From: VMCP01 sp964527775 | GTDB lineage: Bacteria > Bacteroidota > Bacteroidia > NS11-12g > UBA955 | Length of the DNA: 64,000 nt | Assembly (NCBI GenBank): GCA_964527775.1 | Contig: CAZGQS010000001.1 | Coordinates: 1 to 64,000 of the forward strand | Direction of reading: 5' to 3' | Notes under the pieces: model-generated | Told to the model about the DNA's origin: nothing | The model's input: only the letters and a program-made list of their open reading frames with translations | Database searches by the model: none | In this document: positions 34,190 through 41,395 of the stretch, in pieces | Numbering within the stretch: the first letter of the stretch is position 1 | How the letters are laid out: the number at the start of each line of letters is the position of its first letter | Position numbers and translations under genes: made by a program

Positions 34190-34882
34190 ATGAAAAACTA
34201 CGTTGTCATTGGCGGAACTTCTGGAATAGGACAAGCCCTGGTTGAACTGCTTTCAAGAGATAATCAAGTGTGGTACACCGGTAGAAGTCCCCAAGAACCA
34301 CAAAACCCCAATTCCCATGCCATTGCATTGGATGTAACCCAAGAAGACCTCGATTTTTCATGGTTGCCAGACACCGTTCACGGCATCGCCTATTGCGTGG
34401 GAGCCATAGCCCTCAAGCCGTTTCACCGAATCAAACCCCAAGAATTTGTAGATGACTTTCAAAAACAATCATTAGGAGCTGTAAAAACATTGCAAGCCGC
34501 TTACAACTCACTCAAAAATGCAGAAAATGCCTCTGTGGTGCTCTTTTCTACCGTGGCAGTGCAAACCGGTTTCCCTTTCCATGCCTTGGTGAGCTCATCG
34601 AAAGGCGCCATCGAAGGACTTACCCGCGCGCTAGCCGCCGAGTGGGCTCCAAAAGTGAGGGTAAACGCCATTGCTCCGTCCATTACCCAAACTCCTTTGG
34701 CAGGATCGCTGTTGAATTCCCCCGAAAAAATTGAAGCCAACGCTTCAAGACATCCTCTGAAAAAAATAGGACAACCCCAAGACATCGCCAAACTAGCGCA
34801 GTTTCTGCTGTCTGAAGATTCGTCGTGGATTACCGGACAGATTCATCACATTGACGGTGGAATTTCAAACATCAAAATTTAA
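34190..34882 (+). CDS. SDR-family oxidoreductase lacking the catalytic tyrosine
   Basis: A 230-residue Rossmann protein from the ATG at 34190, which places the NAD(P) motif GGTSGIG at residues 7-13; the ATG at 34136 would add 18 unlikely residues. The SDR core is clear (LFSTVAVQTGFP, KGAIEGLTRALAAEWAPKVRVNAIAPS, HHIDGG). However, the usual Y-x-x-x-K is V-S-S-S-K, so the catalytic Tyr is a Val. It starts a five-gene run with two flavin-reductase-like proteins, a TIGR03643-type protein and an FAD-domain photolyase-like protein. It may bind cofactor without normal SDR catalysis. Confidence 0.82.
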   Translation: MKNYVVIGGTSGIGQALVELLSRDNQVWYTGRSPQEPQNPNSHAIALDVTQEDLDFSWLPDTVHGIAYCVGAIALKPFHRIKPQEFVDDFQKQSLGAVKTLQAAYNSLKNAENASVVLFSTVAVQTGFPFHALVSSSKGAIEGLTRALAAEWAPKVRVNAIAPSITQTPLAGSLLNSPEKIEANASRHPLKKIGQPQDIAKLAQFLLSEDSSWITGQIHHIDGGISNIKI

Positions 34883-34912
34883 AGCAAACCTTCTACGCCG
34901 AACCGCCCATCC

Positions 34913-35428
34913 ATGAAGAAACCCTGGAACATTCCTGATCTTCCCGTTTATAGCATTGCTACACAACGCGATGGACAGGTGAATATGAATATTTGTACTT
35001 ATGTTTCGGCGGTAAGCATGACCCCAAAGAGGTACATTGTAGCCATTTATTACAACACCCAAACACTGGAAAATGTGCTGCAAAACGGTGAATTTGTGCT
35101 TCAATTATTGAGCGAAAAACAAGCCGCTTCAGTCAGAAATTTCGGACAAAAATCGGGGAAAAGCTTTGATAAACACGGCTTCCTTCAGCGAAAAAATAAT
35201 CCAAAAATAGGCGCTAAAATAATAGAAGAAACCTACGAGCTACATCTGTGGAATTCGTTCCAAGTTTTGAAACATGCCGTGGCTTTGATTCACCTTAAAG
35301 TCATTCAACATCACAGCGCGGGCGATCACGAACTTTTTTTATGCGATGTGGTTGGTTACAAAGTCCAAAACACCCAAAATCCATTGACCATCAATAAATT
35401 GAGAGAACTTAAATTAGTAAGAATGTAA
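34913..35428 (+). CDS. Flavin reductase-like domain protein
   Basis: A 171-residue protein with the FMN-binding split-barrel pattern of flavin reductases (NMNICTYVSAVSMTPKRYIVAIYYNTQTLENV, FVLQLLSEKQAASVRNFGQKSG). Such proteins bind FMN or reduce flavins with NAD(P)H. The stop codon overlaps the next start by one base (TAATG), and the SDR gene ends 30 bp upstream, so it is part of the photolyase-like operon. It could supply or hold a flavin for that system; this is inference. Confidence 0.8.
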   Translation: MKKPWNIPDLPVYSIATQRDGQVNMNICTYVSAVSMTPKRYIVAIYYNTQTLENVLQNGEFVLQLLSEKQAASVRNFGQKSGKSFDKHGFLQRKNNPKIGAKIIEETYELHLWNSFQVLKHAVALIHLKVIQHHSAGDHELFLCDVVGYKVQNTQNPLTINKLRELKLVRM

Positions 35429-35706
35429 TGTCGCAACTCACAGATGAACAAATAGATAGAGTGATTGAAATGGCCTGGGAAGACCGCACCACCTTTGATG
35501 CGATCAAGGTGCAGTTTGGGTTGTCAGAGTCGCAAGTCATTGCCTTGATGCGCAATCAACTCAAGCGATCCAGCTTCAATTTATGGCGAAAAAGGGTCAA
35601 TCAGGGCATTTCCCAAAAGCATGCCGCTACCCGAAATCCCGAAATCAATCGATTCAAGTGCACCCGACAGCGGAGCATTTCCAACAATAAAATCAGCAAA
35701 CGCTAA
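35428..35706 (+). CDS. TIGR03643 / DUF2805-type small protein
   Basis: A 92-residue basic protein. The N-terminal ~50 residues (LTDEQIDRVIEMAWEDRTTFDAIKVQFGLSESQVIALMRNQLK, an HTH-like helical region) match the small family known as TIGR03643, often encoded beside cryptochromes or photolyases. The C-terminal tail is rich in Arg, Lys and Asn. Stop-start overlap upstream and 3 bp downstream place it tightly in the operon. A nucleic-acid-binding role is plausible but unproven. Confidence 0.82.
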   Translation: MSQLTDEQIDRVIEMAWEDRTTFDAIKVQFGLSESQVIALMRNQLKRSSFNLWRKRVNQGISQKHAATRNPEINRFKCTRQRSISNNKISKR

Positions 35707-35709
35707 TAC

Positions 35710-36813
35710 ATGCAGTCAATTTTACTGGATAGAATAGATGCCATTGACCCCGTGAAATACGGCAAAACCCGTAATTTTCTCTGGGGAAGCGTAACCGAAC
35801 TATCGCCTTACGTCTCTCGCGGAGTCATTTCAACCAAGCAGATCAGAGACCGGATTTTAGAGAACGGACATACCCAAAACGAACGGTTGTTTCAACAACT
35901 CGCTTGGAGAGATTATTTCCAAAGGGTGGGGCAGGTGCATCCCGATTTGGATCAGAAAAACGTCAAAAACGACCCCAGTCATTTCTTGTCCAGCCAAATG
36001 CCCAAGGCCATTCTCGAAGCAAACACCGGCATTAAAGCCATCGACGACGGACTCAAACGCCTTTACGATACCGGGATGATGCACAATCACATGCGCATGT
36101 ACGTGGCCATGCTGGTTTGCAACGTGGCCCGAACCGATTGGAAAACAGGCGCACGTTGGATGTTTCATCACCTCAAAGACGCTGATTTTGCTTCCAATCA
36201 CTTGAGCTGGCAATGGGTTTGCGGCGCCTTCAGCAGCAAGCAGTATTTCGCCAATCAAGAGAACATCAACAAGTACTGCAATACCAAGCAGACTGGCACC
36301 TTTTTAGACGTTGATTACGATCGATTTTACCGCATGGATGTCCCCGATGTTCTTCAATCTCGTTCAGATTATTCCATTGATAAACAACCTGTTGGGCTAA
36401 AAATCAGCGAAATTCAAAGGCATCGAAATTTTGATGCTAGCGCCCCCATTGCCATCTATCATCCCTACCATTTAGATCCACATTGGCGAAGCACAGAACC
36501 CGTAAATCGACTCTTTTTATGGGACCCCAACTGGCTCGAACGCTTCCCAGTATCGCTCAAATTTCAGTCCTTCATCCAAGAACTTGCGCAAGAAATTCCC
36601 TCTTTAATTTTTGTTTCGGGGGATGTTAAATCGTTGAAGGTTCAATTTCCACACCTTGAATTTTACACCCGCGAGCACCCTCATTTTTCAACTTCTCTTT
36701 CCGGGGGATTCACCGTCGATGACCGCGACTGGATGTTCCCGTCTGTTTCGGGACATTTCCCCTCGTTTTTCGCCTTTTGGAAGGCCGCCGAAAAATCCCA
36801 AAAAAACCGATAA
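35710..36813 (+). CDS. FAD-binding photolyase/cryptochrome-like protein with unusual domain order
   Basis: A 367-residue protein. Residues ~1-200 are the FAD-binding domain of the photolyase/cryptochrome family (TRNFLWGSVTELSPYVSRGVIST, FQQLAWRDYFQRV, GMMHNHMRMYVAMLVCNVARTDW, HLSWQWVCGAFSSKQYFANQENINKY). The usual N-terminal alpha/beta antenna domain is missing. The C-terminal ~150 residues contain an alpha/beta-like stretch (VNRLFLWDP, FIQELAQEIPSLIFVSGD), so a circular permutation is possible. Conserved in other Bacteroidota as an FAD-domain protein. DNA repair or light sensing is likely; substrate unknown. Confidence 0.82.
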   Translation: MQSILLDRIDAIDPVKYGKTRNFLWGSVTELSPYVSRGVISTKQIRDRILENGHTQNERLFQQLAWRDYFQRVGQVHPDLDQKNVKNDPSHFLSSQMPKAILEANTGIKAIDDGLKRLYDTGMMHNHMRMYVAMLVCNVARTDWKTGARWMFHHLKDADFASNHLSWQWVCGAFSSKQYFANQENINKYCNTKQTGTFLDVDYDRFYRMDVPDVLQSRSDYSIDKQPVGLKISEIQRHRNFDASAPIAIYHPYHLDPHWRSTEPVNRLFLWDPNWLERFPVSLKFQSFIQELAQEIPSLIFVSGDVKSLKVQFPHLEFYTREHPHFSTSLSGGFTVDDRDWMFPSVSGHFPSFFAFWKAAEKSQKNR

Positions 36814-36828
36814 CTCAAAATTTAATCA

Positions 36829-37449
36829 TTGAACATTTCAAAGCAAGATATATTAAACATGGAAACCCGTTACCGAGCGAATTTCATCAATTCGTTGGGT
36901 GGATTCAAGAGCGTGGTTTTGGTGGGCACCAAGAGTCAATCAGGGCTTGAGAATGCCTCAATTTTCAGTTCCTTGTTCCATTTGGGAGCCAATCCTGCTT
37001 TATGTGGAATGATTGTACGTCCAGACGTTTCCGAACGCCATACACTCGAAAACATTGAAGAAACGGGCTTTTACACCCTCAATCACATTCGTCCAGAATT
37101 CGTGGAAGCAGCTCACCACTGCAGTGCGCGCTATCCGAGAGAAATTTCCGAATTCAAAGCATCGGGACTTACACCCGAGTATCTTTTTGATTTTCATGCC
37201 CCCTTTGTGGGAGAGAGTCACTTGAAATTTTCGGTAGAATTCCGCGAAAAGCACCCTCTTGCGATCAACGGAACCATCCTCATCATTGGCGAAATCATGC
37301 AAGTCATCCTCCCCGAAGACTGCCTCCAACCCTCAGGATTCATTGACTTGGAACTCGCTCAAACGGTCACATGCTCAGGCTTAGACTCCTACCACACCAC
37401 TCAAAAGTTGGTACAGTTGCCGTATGCGAAACCTTTGTCAGGCTTTTAG
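36829..37449 (+). CDS. Flavin reductase family protein
   Basis: A 206-residue flavin-binding split-barrel protein (RYRANFINSLGGFKSVVLVGTKSQSG, ENASIFSSLFHLGANPALCGMIVRP, HTLENIEETGFYTLNHI). The start used is TTG at 36829, because relatives carry the preceding residues (KQDILNMETRYRANFINS pattern); the ATG at 36859 is the alternative. Last gene of the SDR/flavin/photolyase-like operon, 15 bp after the FAD-domain gene. Its end is followed directly by a repeat array. It may work with that FAD protein; inference. Confidence 0.82.
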   Translation: MNISKQDILNMETRYRANFINSLGGFKSVVLVGTKSQSGLENASIFSSLFHLGANPALCGMIVRPDVSERHTLENIEETGFYTLNHIRPEFVEAAHHCSARYPREISEFKASGLTPEYLFDFHAPFVGESHLKFSVEFREKHPLAINGTILIIGEIMQVILPEDCLQPSGFIDLELAQTVTCSGLDSYHTTQKLVQLPYAKPLSGF

Positions 37450-37682
37450 TACTTAGTCCTTGGTCTTTGGTCTTTGGTCAATAGCGGTCAGCGCACAGCG
37501 CACAGCCATCAGCGGTCAGCTGTCAGCGATCAGCGTTCAGCGTTCAGCTGTCAGCTGTCAGCCATCAGCCATCAGCAGCGGCAAGGCCGCAAAGCGGCGC
37601 GAAGCCCAAGTCCTAGCGAAGCGTGAGTCTCAAAGTCTCCAAATAAGCGGTCAGCCGACAGCCGTCAGCCCAAAGACCAATA
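37447..37682. repeat. Composite tandem repeat array, modules C-B-D'-B'-C'
   Basis: A 236-bp array filling the gap between convergent genes. It begins with TCCTTGGTCTTTGGTC units right after the flavin reductase stop, passes through CAGCGGTCAGC-type heptamers, then a hairpin GCGGC-AAG-GCCGC and CCTAGCGAAGCGTGAG units. It ends with CAGCCGACAGCCGTCAG and CCAAAGACC up to the stop of the lipoprotein gene. Confidence 0.85.
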
Positions 37683-38306
37683 TTAATTTGCCCTCGAGTT
37701 GTAAGGAATTTTCTTTGAAGCGTTCTGCATGAGCATTTCCACTAAAGAGTTTACAGAGGTAGTTAAACTACCAGAATAACGGTGGTCGTAATTCCAAAAC
37801 ATGGTATTGTCTGAACAATCCTTGATAGACATATTCACGGTGACTTCATTGGTTGCGGGGGCGGTCCCTAAAAGAACAACGGTGGCAATCGCGGCACCCT
37901 CTGACATCGGTTTTGACAATCCAAATTGCGAGTTTATAACTGCATCAACACCCAGAGCTTTGCACACTTCCGCGGTGGTATATGTCCCATCTGGAAAAGA
38001 ACGCTGCAATAGAGTATTGGTCTCTTCAACATCCATAATATCTACGAATAATTGGCCCTTCATTTTTCGTTTTAGCAGGGACTTATAAATTTCGTTTTGG
38101 AAATTCAATGATTCCGTATTTTGTTGTTTTTGCATTTCTTCGGCTGAGAAATTCTTTTTCACTTGGATGGTTATTTTCGGGGGAAGGATTGCTATTTTCT
38201 GATGCTTAGCAGCCCTGTCAAATGCATCGGGAGTATTATAAATGGTTGGTCCACAACTAGTAAAAACCAGAACAATGACCATAACGCCGGAAAATAGATT
38301 TTTCAT
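37683..38306 (-). CDS. Hypothetical lipoprotein (GNA1162/DUF799-like)
   Basis: A 207-residue lipoprotein: signal FSGVMVIVLVFTSC with lipobox Cys. The pattern IAILPPKITIQVKK, then LQRSFPDGTYTTAEVCKALGVDAVINSQFG, resembles lipoproteins of the CsgG/GNA1162-like group that bind other outer-membrane partners. The match is loose. It stands alone; its stop abuts a repeat array. Confidence 0.6.
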   Translation of the reverse strand: MKNLFSGVMVIVLVFTSCGPTIYNTPDAFDRAAKHQKIAILPPKITIQVKKNFSAEEMQKQQNTESLNFQNEIYKSLLKRKMKGQLFVDIMDVEETNTLLQRSFPDGTYTTAEVCKALGVDAVINSQFGLSKPMSEGAAIATVVLLGTAPATNEVTVNMSIKDCSDNTMFWNYDHRYSGSLTTSVNSLVEMLMQNASKKIPYNSRAN

Positions 38307-38376
38307 GAATCAAGTTTAACACGAATTCACGAAGGGTGCAACATTAGATTGAATTTTTACCTAAGTTGTGTAATTA

Positions 38377-38440
38377 TCAGCGGTCAGCGGTCAGCCGACA
38401 GCCGACAGCCGTCAGCCGACAGCCAAGGTCCAAAGTCCAA
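38377..38440. repeat. Tandem repeat array, modules B'-C'
   Basis: CAGCGGTCAGC and CAGCCGACAGC heptamers followed by CCAAGGTCCAAAGTCCAA, ending four bases from the stop of the Fic gene (minus strand). Confidence 0.85.
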
Positions 38441-38442
38441 TA

Positions 38443-39039
38443 CTAACTCCTTGCAAATTCAATGAGTGGTTTATAATTATTCATGTCTGCTGATTTCAAT
38501 GCTTTCAAATAGATTAACCTAACATTGTTTTCATTAGAAATGTTAGCAGCACCCCATGTAAAAACTGATTTGCCAAATAAATTTGTTATAATTACATCGG
38601 CAATTAAGCGACTATGTCTTCCGTTACCATTTGGAAAACAGTGTACACTCACAAGTCGATGTTTAAAACGCAGCGCAATTTCATCTGGAGGGTAGGTGTT
38701 ATTTTTGCACCAATAAATTGCATCATCCAGCAAGTATTTAAGTTGAATGGGTATCTGCCAATGATCAATACCTAAGTTTTTGTTGCTGTTTCGGAATTTT
38801 CCAGCCCATCTCCAAACTTTTGAATACATTTTTTTATGGAGTAATTTGATAAATTCTTCGCTGAAAATATTTTCAGATTTAAATGACCGACTTATCGTCC
38901 AAATAATGGCTTGTTCAATGTTTTGTTGTTCAAATTCGTCCAGTTCTCCACGGTTAGAAATTGTAGAAATAAGAAGCCCGTCCTTTTCTTCATCATCTAA
39001 TGGTGTCTGTCCCTCGAAATATTCAATTTCTAATCCCAT
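38443..39039 (-). CDS. Fic-domain protein, mobile mystery protein B type
   Basis: A 198-residue Fic protein. The AMP-transferase loop HCFPNGNGRHSR (133-144) fits HxFx(D/N)GNGRxxR with the catalytic His133. WRWAGKFRNSNKNLGI is the typical segment before the Fic core. Residues 26-36 (S-N-R-G-E region) recall, imperfectly, the inhibitory motif of other Fic proteins. It overlaps the upstream HTH gene by 10 bp, the usual arrangement of the mobile mystery A/B pair, a toxin-antitoxin-like module common on mobile elements. Activity is inferred from the motif. Confidence 0.88.
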   Translation of the reverse strand: MGLEIEYFEGQTPLDDEEKDGLLISTISNRGELDEFEQQNIEQAIIWTISRSFKSENIFSEEFIKLLHKKMYSKVWRWAGKFRNSNKNLGIDHWQIPIQLKYLLDDAIYWCKNNTYPPDEIALRFKHRLVSVHCFPNGNGRHSRLIADVIITNLFGKSVFTWGAANISNENNVRLIYLKALKSADMNNYKPLIEFARS

Positions 39040-39488
39040 AAAATTTTCGGTAATTCATTTATTAGCTCCTCTGTTCTTTCTTGTATGGCTGTTTGAATTC
39101 TATTTTTTGAATTTGCTTGATCTTCCAATTTCATGGTGCTAGATGTACGCATCACAATGATTTTTGCTAATTCATTCGCCCGTTTTTCGACAAGAGCATC
39201 TAAATTTTCATCATTGGGAACAAAACCATATACCAATTGCATATCCATAGCTTTTGCTATTTCGCTCAATGATTTGAGAGTAATCGAACCCTCTTTTTCT
39301 CGTCTCTCCATATCTAAAACAGCCTGTTTGGTTACACCTATTTTATTACCTAATTGCTGCATTGAAATCCCTAAGGTCGTTCTGATTGCTTTGATCCAAC
39401 CAACCGGGGGAGGTGTGACTTGCTTCAACGAAGAAAATTGCGACATTTTTCTGCTTAATTGTTGAAATTGCAATGATTTTTTACGCAT
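39030..39488 (-). CDS. HTH transcriptional regulator, mobile mystery protein A type
   Basis: A 152-residue protein with an N-terminal Xre-type HTH (PPPVGWIKAIRTTLGISMQQLGNKIGVTKQAVLDMERREKEGSITLKSLSEIAKAMDMQLVYGFVP), which is the pattern of mobile mystery protein A. The C-terminal half is helical. It precedes the Fic gene with a 10-bp overlap and probably represses its own promoter: four 18-bp palindromic sites spaced 32-33 bp apart lie just upstream. Antitoxin role inferred by analogy. Confidence 0.88.
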   Translation of the reverse strand: MRKKSLQFQQLSRKMSQFSSLKQVTPPPVGWIKAIRTTLGISMQQLGNKIGVTKQAVLDMERREKEGSITLKSLSEIAKAMDMQLVYGFVPNDENLDALVEKRANELAKIIVMRTSSTMKLEDQANSKNRIQTAIQERTEELINELPKILWD

Positions 39489-39491
39489 AAA

Positions 39492-39606
39492 GTAAAGATT
39501 TTGTTTTACAAATGTATTTCAAAAGTAAAGTAATAGCTTTATAAAAACAATAAAAAGTAAATTAATAACTTTACAAAACAATAATAAAGTAAAGTTATTA
39601 GTTGAC
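39492..39606. promoter_or_regulatory. Four phased palindromic operator-like sites and promoter of the mobile mystery A/B operon
   Basis: Eighteen-base sites begin at 39492 (GTAAAGATTTTGTTTTAC), 39525 (GTAAAGTAATAGCTTTAT), 39557 (GTAAATTAATAACTTTAC) and 39589 (GTAAAGTTATTAGTTGAC). Their starts are 33, 32 and 32 bp apart, about three DNA turns. A minus-strand -7 element TACATTTG (39509-39516) lies between the first two. The arrangement suggests cooperative autorepression by the HTH protein. The last site ends at the stop codon of the DUF2256-type gene. Confidence 0.6.
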
Positions 39607-39749
39607 TATTTCGATTCTCCACCTTTGCACCGCTTGGAGCAGTATTTGACGTTTTCCCAGTCTTTTTCCCACTTTTTTCGCCAAGTGAACGGCCGTCCGC
39701 AGGTCACACAAATCTTTTGTGGCAGGTTGGATTTTTTGATCATTTTCAT
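39606..39749 (-). CDS. Small zinc-ribbon-like protein, DUF2256 type
   Basis: A 47-residue protein in the gap between the HTH gene and the glycosyltransferase gene. It reads ICVTCGRPFTWRKKWEKDW at 13-31 and VKYCSKRC at 34-41. Cys14, Cys17, Cys37 and Cys41 form a likely zinc site. This is the pattern of DUF2256, a small family often encoded near cryptochromes and photolyases. The start could be 39749 or 39743. It is separated from the photolyase-like operon by the mobile mystery pair, so it may be a displaced member of that set. Confidence 0.8.
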   Translation of the reverse strand: MKMIKKSNLPQKICVTCGRPFTWRKKWEKDWENVKYCSKRCKGGESK

Positions 39750-39756
39750 TTGTACT

Positions 39757-39880
39757 GGTTATCGGTTATCGGTATTCGGTTATCAGTTAACTGCTGTCGG
39801 CTGCTCGCTGCCCGCCGTCCGCTGAACGCTGAAAGTTGACCGCTGACGGCTGATCACCGATCACCGCTCACCGACCACCT
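39757..39880. repeat. Composite tandem repeat array, modules A'-B-A
   Basis: GGTTATC units, then CTGTCGGCTGCTCG-type heptamers, then GATCACC units that enter the last codons of the glycosyltransferase gene and supply its GER and stop. Confidence 0.82.
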
Positions 39881-40631
39881 TAACAATCCCCCCTCGGAAA
39901 TACTTGATGTATCCTTCCGTCATTTGGGAGAAACAAATCACAAATCCCGTCCAACCGTAAAGGAAGCCGCGATTGAAAAAGTAGTTTCGGGCGAATTTGA
40001 CCACCGGACTGAATACCATCTTTAACAACAAAGTTGGCCAACCCAATGTTTTGGCGTGGCGGGAACCGATTTTTCCGTATTGCAGCGATTTTAAGAAAAC
40101 TTCCTTGCGGGTTTTATACGAATAATGCAACAAATCGCCCTCCAAAGAACGCTTCGGAAGTCCACGCTTAATCTTAAAACGATCGTGTGGATTATTACCT
40201 TGCCATAATCCGTCCATGCGATTCCACAACCGAAGTTTTCTGTCGGGATACCACCCACAGCCCTTTATCGCTTGCGCCCCCACAAAATTCAAACGGTTCA
40301 TGTAGTAACCTGAACTCTTGAATCCCGCTTTTTTTTCTCGGAGGATGGATTCAATCAACGCCTCTGACAGTTCCTCATCCGCATCTAAACTCAGCACATA
40401 TTCATATTGGGCGTGCTCTTTTGCGAAATTTTTCTGCTGTATATGTCCCTCGAAAGCATTTAAAATGACCCTCGCACCCAGATTTTCAGCGATTTCCACG
40501 GTGCGGTCCTGGCTGAAACTGTCAACAATCAAAATGTCATCGGCAACCTCGCGCAACGACTTGATGCAGCGCGCAATGCAATCTTCCTCGTTAAAAGTGA
40601 TGACAACGGCCGAAAGTTTCTGAATGGACAC
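39861..40631 (-). CDS. Family 2 glycosyltransferase, WaaE/KdtX-like
   Basis: A 256-residue cytosolic GT-A enzyme. The nucleotide-sugar motifs are VVITFNEEDCIARCIKSL at the start, ILIVDSFSQDRTVEIA and the metal-binding LSLDADEEL near 82-90. The C-terminal helix-rich part (FARNYFFNRGFLYGWTGFVICFSQMTEGYIKYF) is typical of the WaaE family that adds a hexose to the lipopolysaccharide core. It lies 21 bp after rnhB. The C-terminal VVGER and stop codon derive from the repeat array. Sugar specificity is not certain. Confidence 0.87.
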   Translation of the reverse strand: MSIQKLSAVVITFNEEDCIARCIKSLREVADDILIVDSFSQDRTVEIAENLGARVILNAFEGHIQQKNFAKEHAQYEYVLSLDADEELSEALIESILREKKAGFKSSGYYMNRLNFVGAQAIKGCGWYPDRKLRLWNRMDGLWQGNNPHDRFKIKRGLPKRSLEGDLLHYSYKTRKEVFLKSLQYGKIGSRHAKTLGWPTLLLKMVFSPVVKFARNYFFNRGFLYGWTGFVICFSQMTEGYIKYFRGGIVKVVGER

Positions 40632-40652
40632 GATTCAAAGATAGTGAAATCC

Positions 40653-41276
40653 TCAGTCAAACAACCCCAATTGACGCGGAAGCAGCTGAAAACTCATGCG
40701 ATGATGTTCCGTTGGACCGTGCAACCTGATGGCTTCTCGGTGTGTTTTCGTGGGATATCCGGCGTTGGAATTCCAACCAAACTGCGGATTTTCCAAGTGC
40801 AACTTATCCATGTACTCATCTCGATGAGTTTTCGCCAAAATACTGGCCGCAGCAATATGTAAAAATCGGGCGTCGCCTTTCACAAAAGTTTCGTGCGGCA
40901 CCTCTTTGTATTTTTTGAACCGGTTTCCATCAACCGCTATCATTTGAATGCCTTCAGATATATTCGCATCTATCAATAGATTTTCCACCTGTTCAATGGC
41001 TCTGTGCATAGCCAAGATGCTGGCATTCAATATATTGATCTGGTCAATTTCTTTCTCTGTTGCCCATCCAACGGCCCAATAAAGAGCATTTTCCTCAATA
41101 TAAACTCGCAACGCATCCCTGTTCCCTTTAGAAACTTGTTTGCTGTCATTCAACAAAGCATGTTCAAAGTTATTGGGCAAAATCACCGCCGCCGCCGTGA
41201 CAGGTCCCGCCAAACATCCTCGACCCGCTTCATCGCAGCCCACTTCAAAGAGATATGGAGATGATTTATTTTTCAT
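40653..41276 (-). CDS. rnhB: Ribonuclease HII
   Basis: Removes ribonucleotides from RNA-DNA hybrids, including single misincorporated ones. The 207-residue protein has the active-site GCDEAGRGCLAGPV (Asp15, Glu16), the middle carboxylate in AVDGNRF, and DARFLHIAAASILAKTHRD. It is followed by the glycosyltransferase gene, and a 114-bp repeat array lies just upstream of its start. Identification is secure. Confidence 0.95.
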   Translation of the reverse strand: MKNKSSPYLFEVGCDEAGRGCLAGPVTAAAVILPNNFEHALLNDSKQVSKGNRDALRVYIEENALYWAVGWATEKEIDQINILNASILAMHRAIEQVENLLIDANISEGIQMIAVDGNRFKKYKEVPHETFVKGDARFLHIAAASILAKTHRDEYMDKLHLENPQFGWNSNAGYPTKTHREAIRLHGPTEHHRMSFQLLPRQLGLFD

Positions 41277-41281
41277 GTTAT

Positions 41282-41395
41282 TTTCAGCTCTCAGCTCTCA
41301 GCTCTCAGCGCTCAGCGCTCAGCGCTCAGCGGTCAGCGGACAGCGGACAGCGGTCAGTGGACAGCCGATAGCTGACAGCTGACAGCCGATAGTTA
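41282..41395. repeat. Tandem repeat array, B' module
   Basis: About sixteen degenerate heptamers (CAGCTCT, CAGCGCT, CAGCGGT, CAGCGGA, CAGCCGA, CAGCTGA) between the transporter stop and the rnhB start on the same strand. It lies five bases upstream of the rnhB ATG, so any rnhB leader would contain it. Confidence 0.87.

Noticed and set aside
37460..37732. Plus-strand open frame rich in Ser, Ala and Gln
   Set aside because: It is a translation of the CAGC heptamer array and runs into the lipoprotein gene on the other strand.
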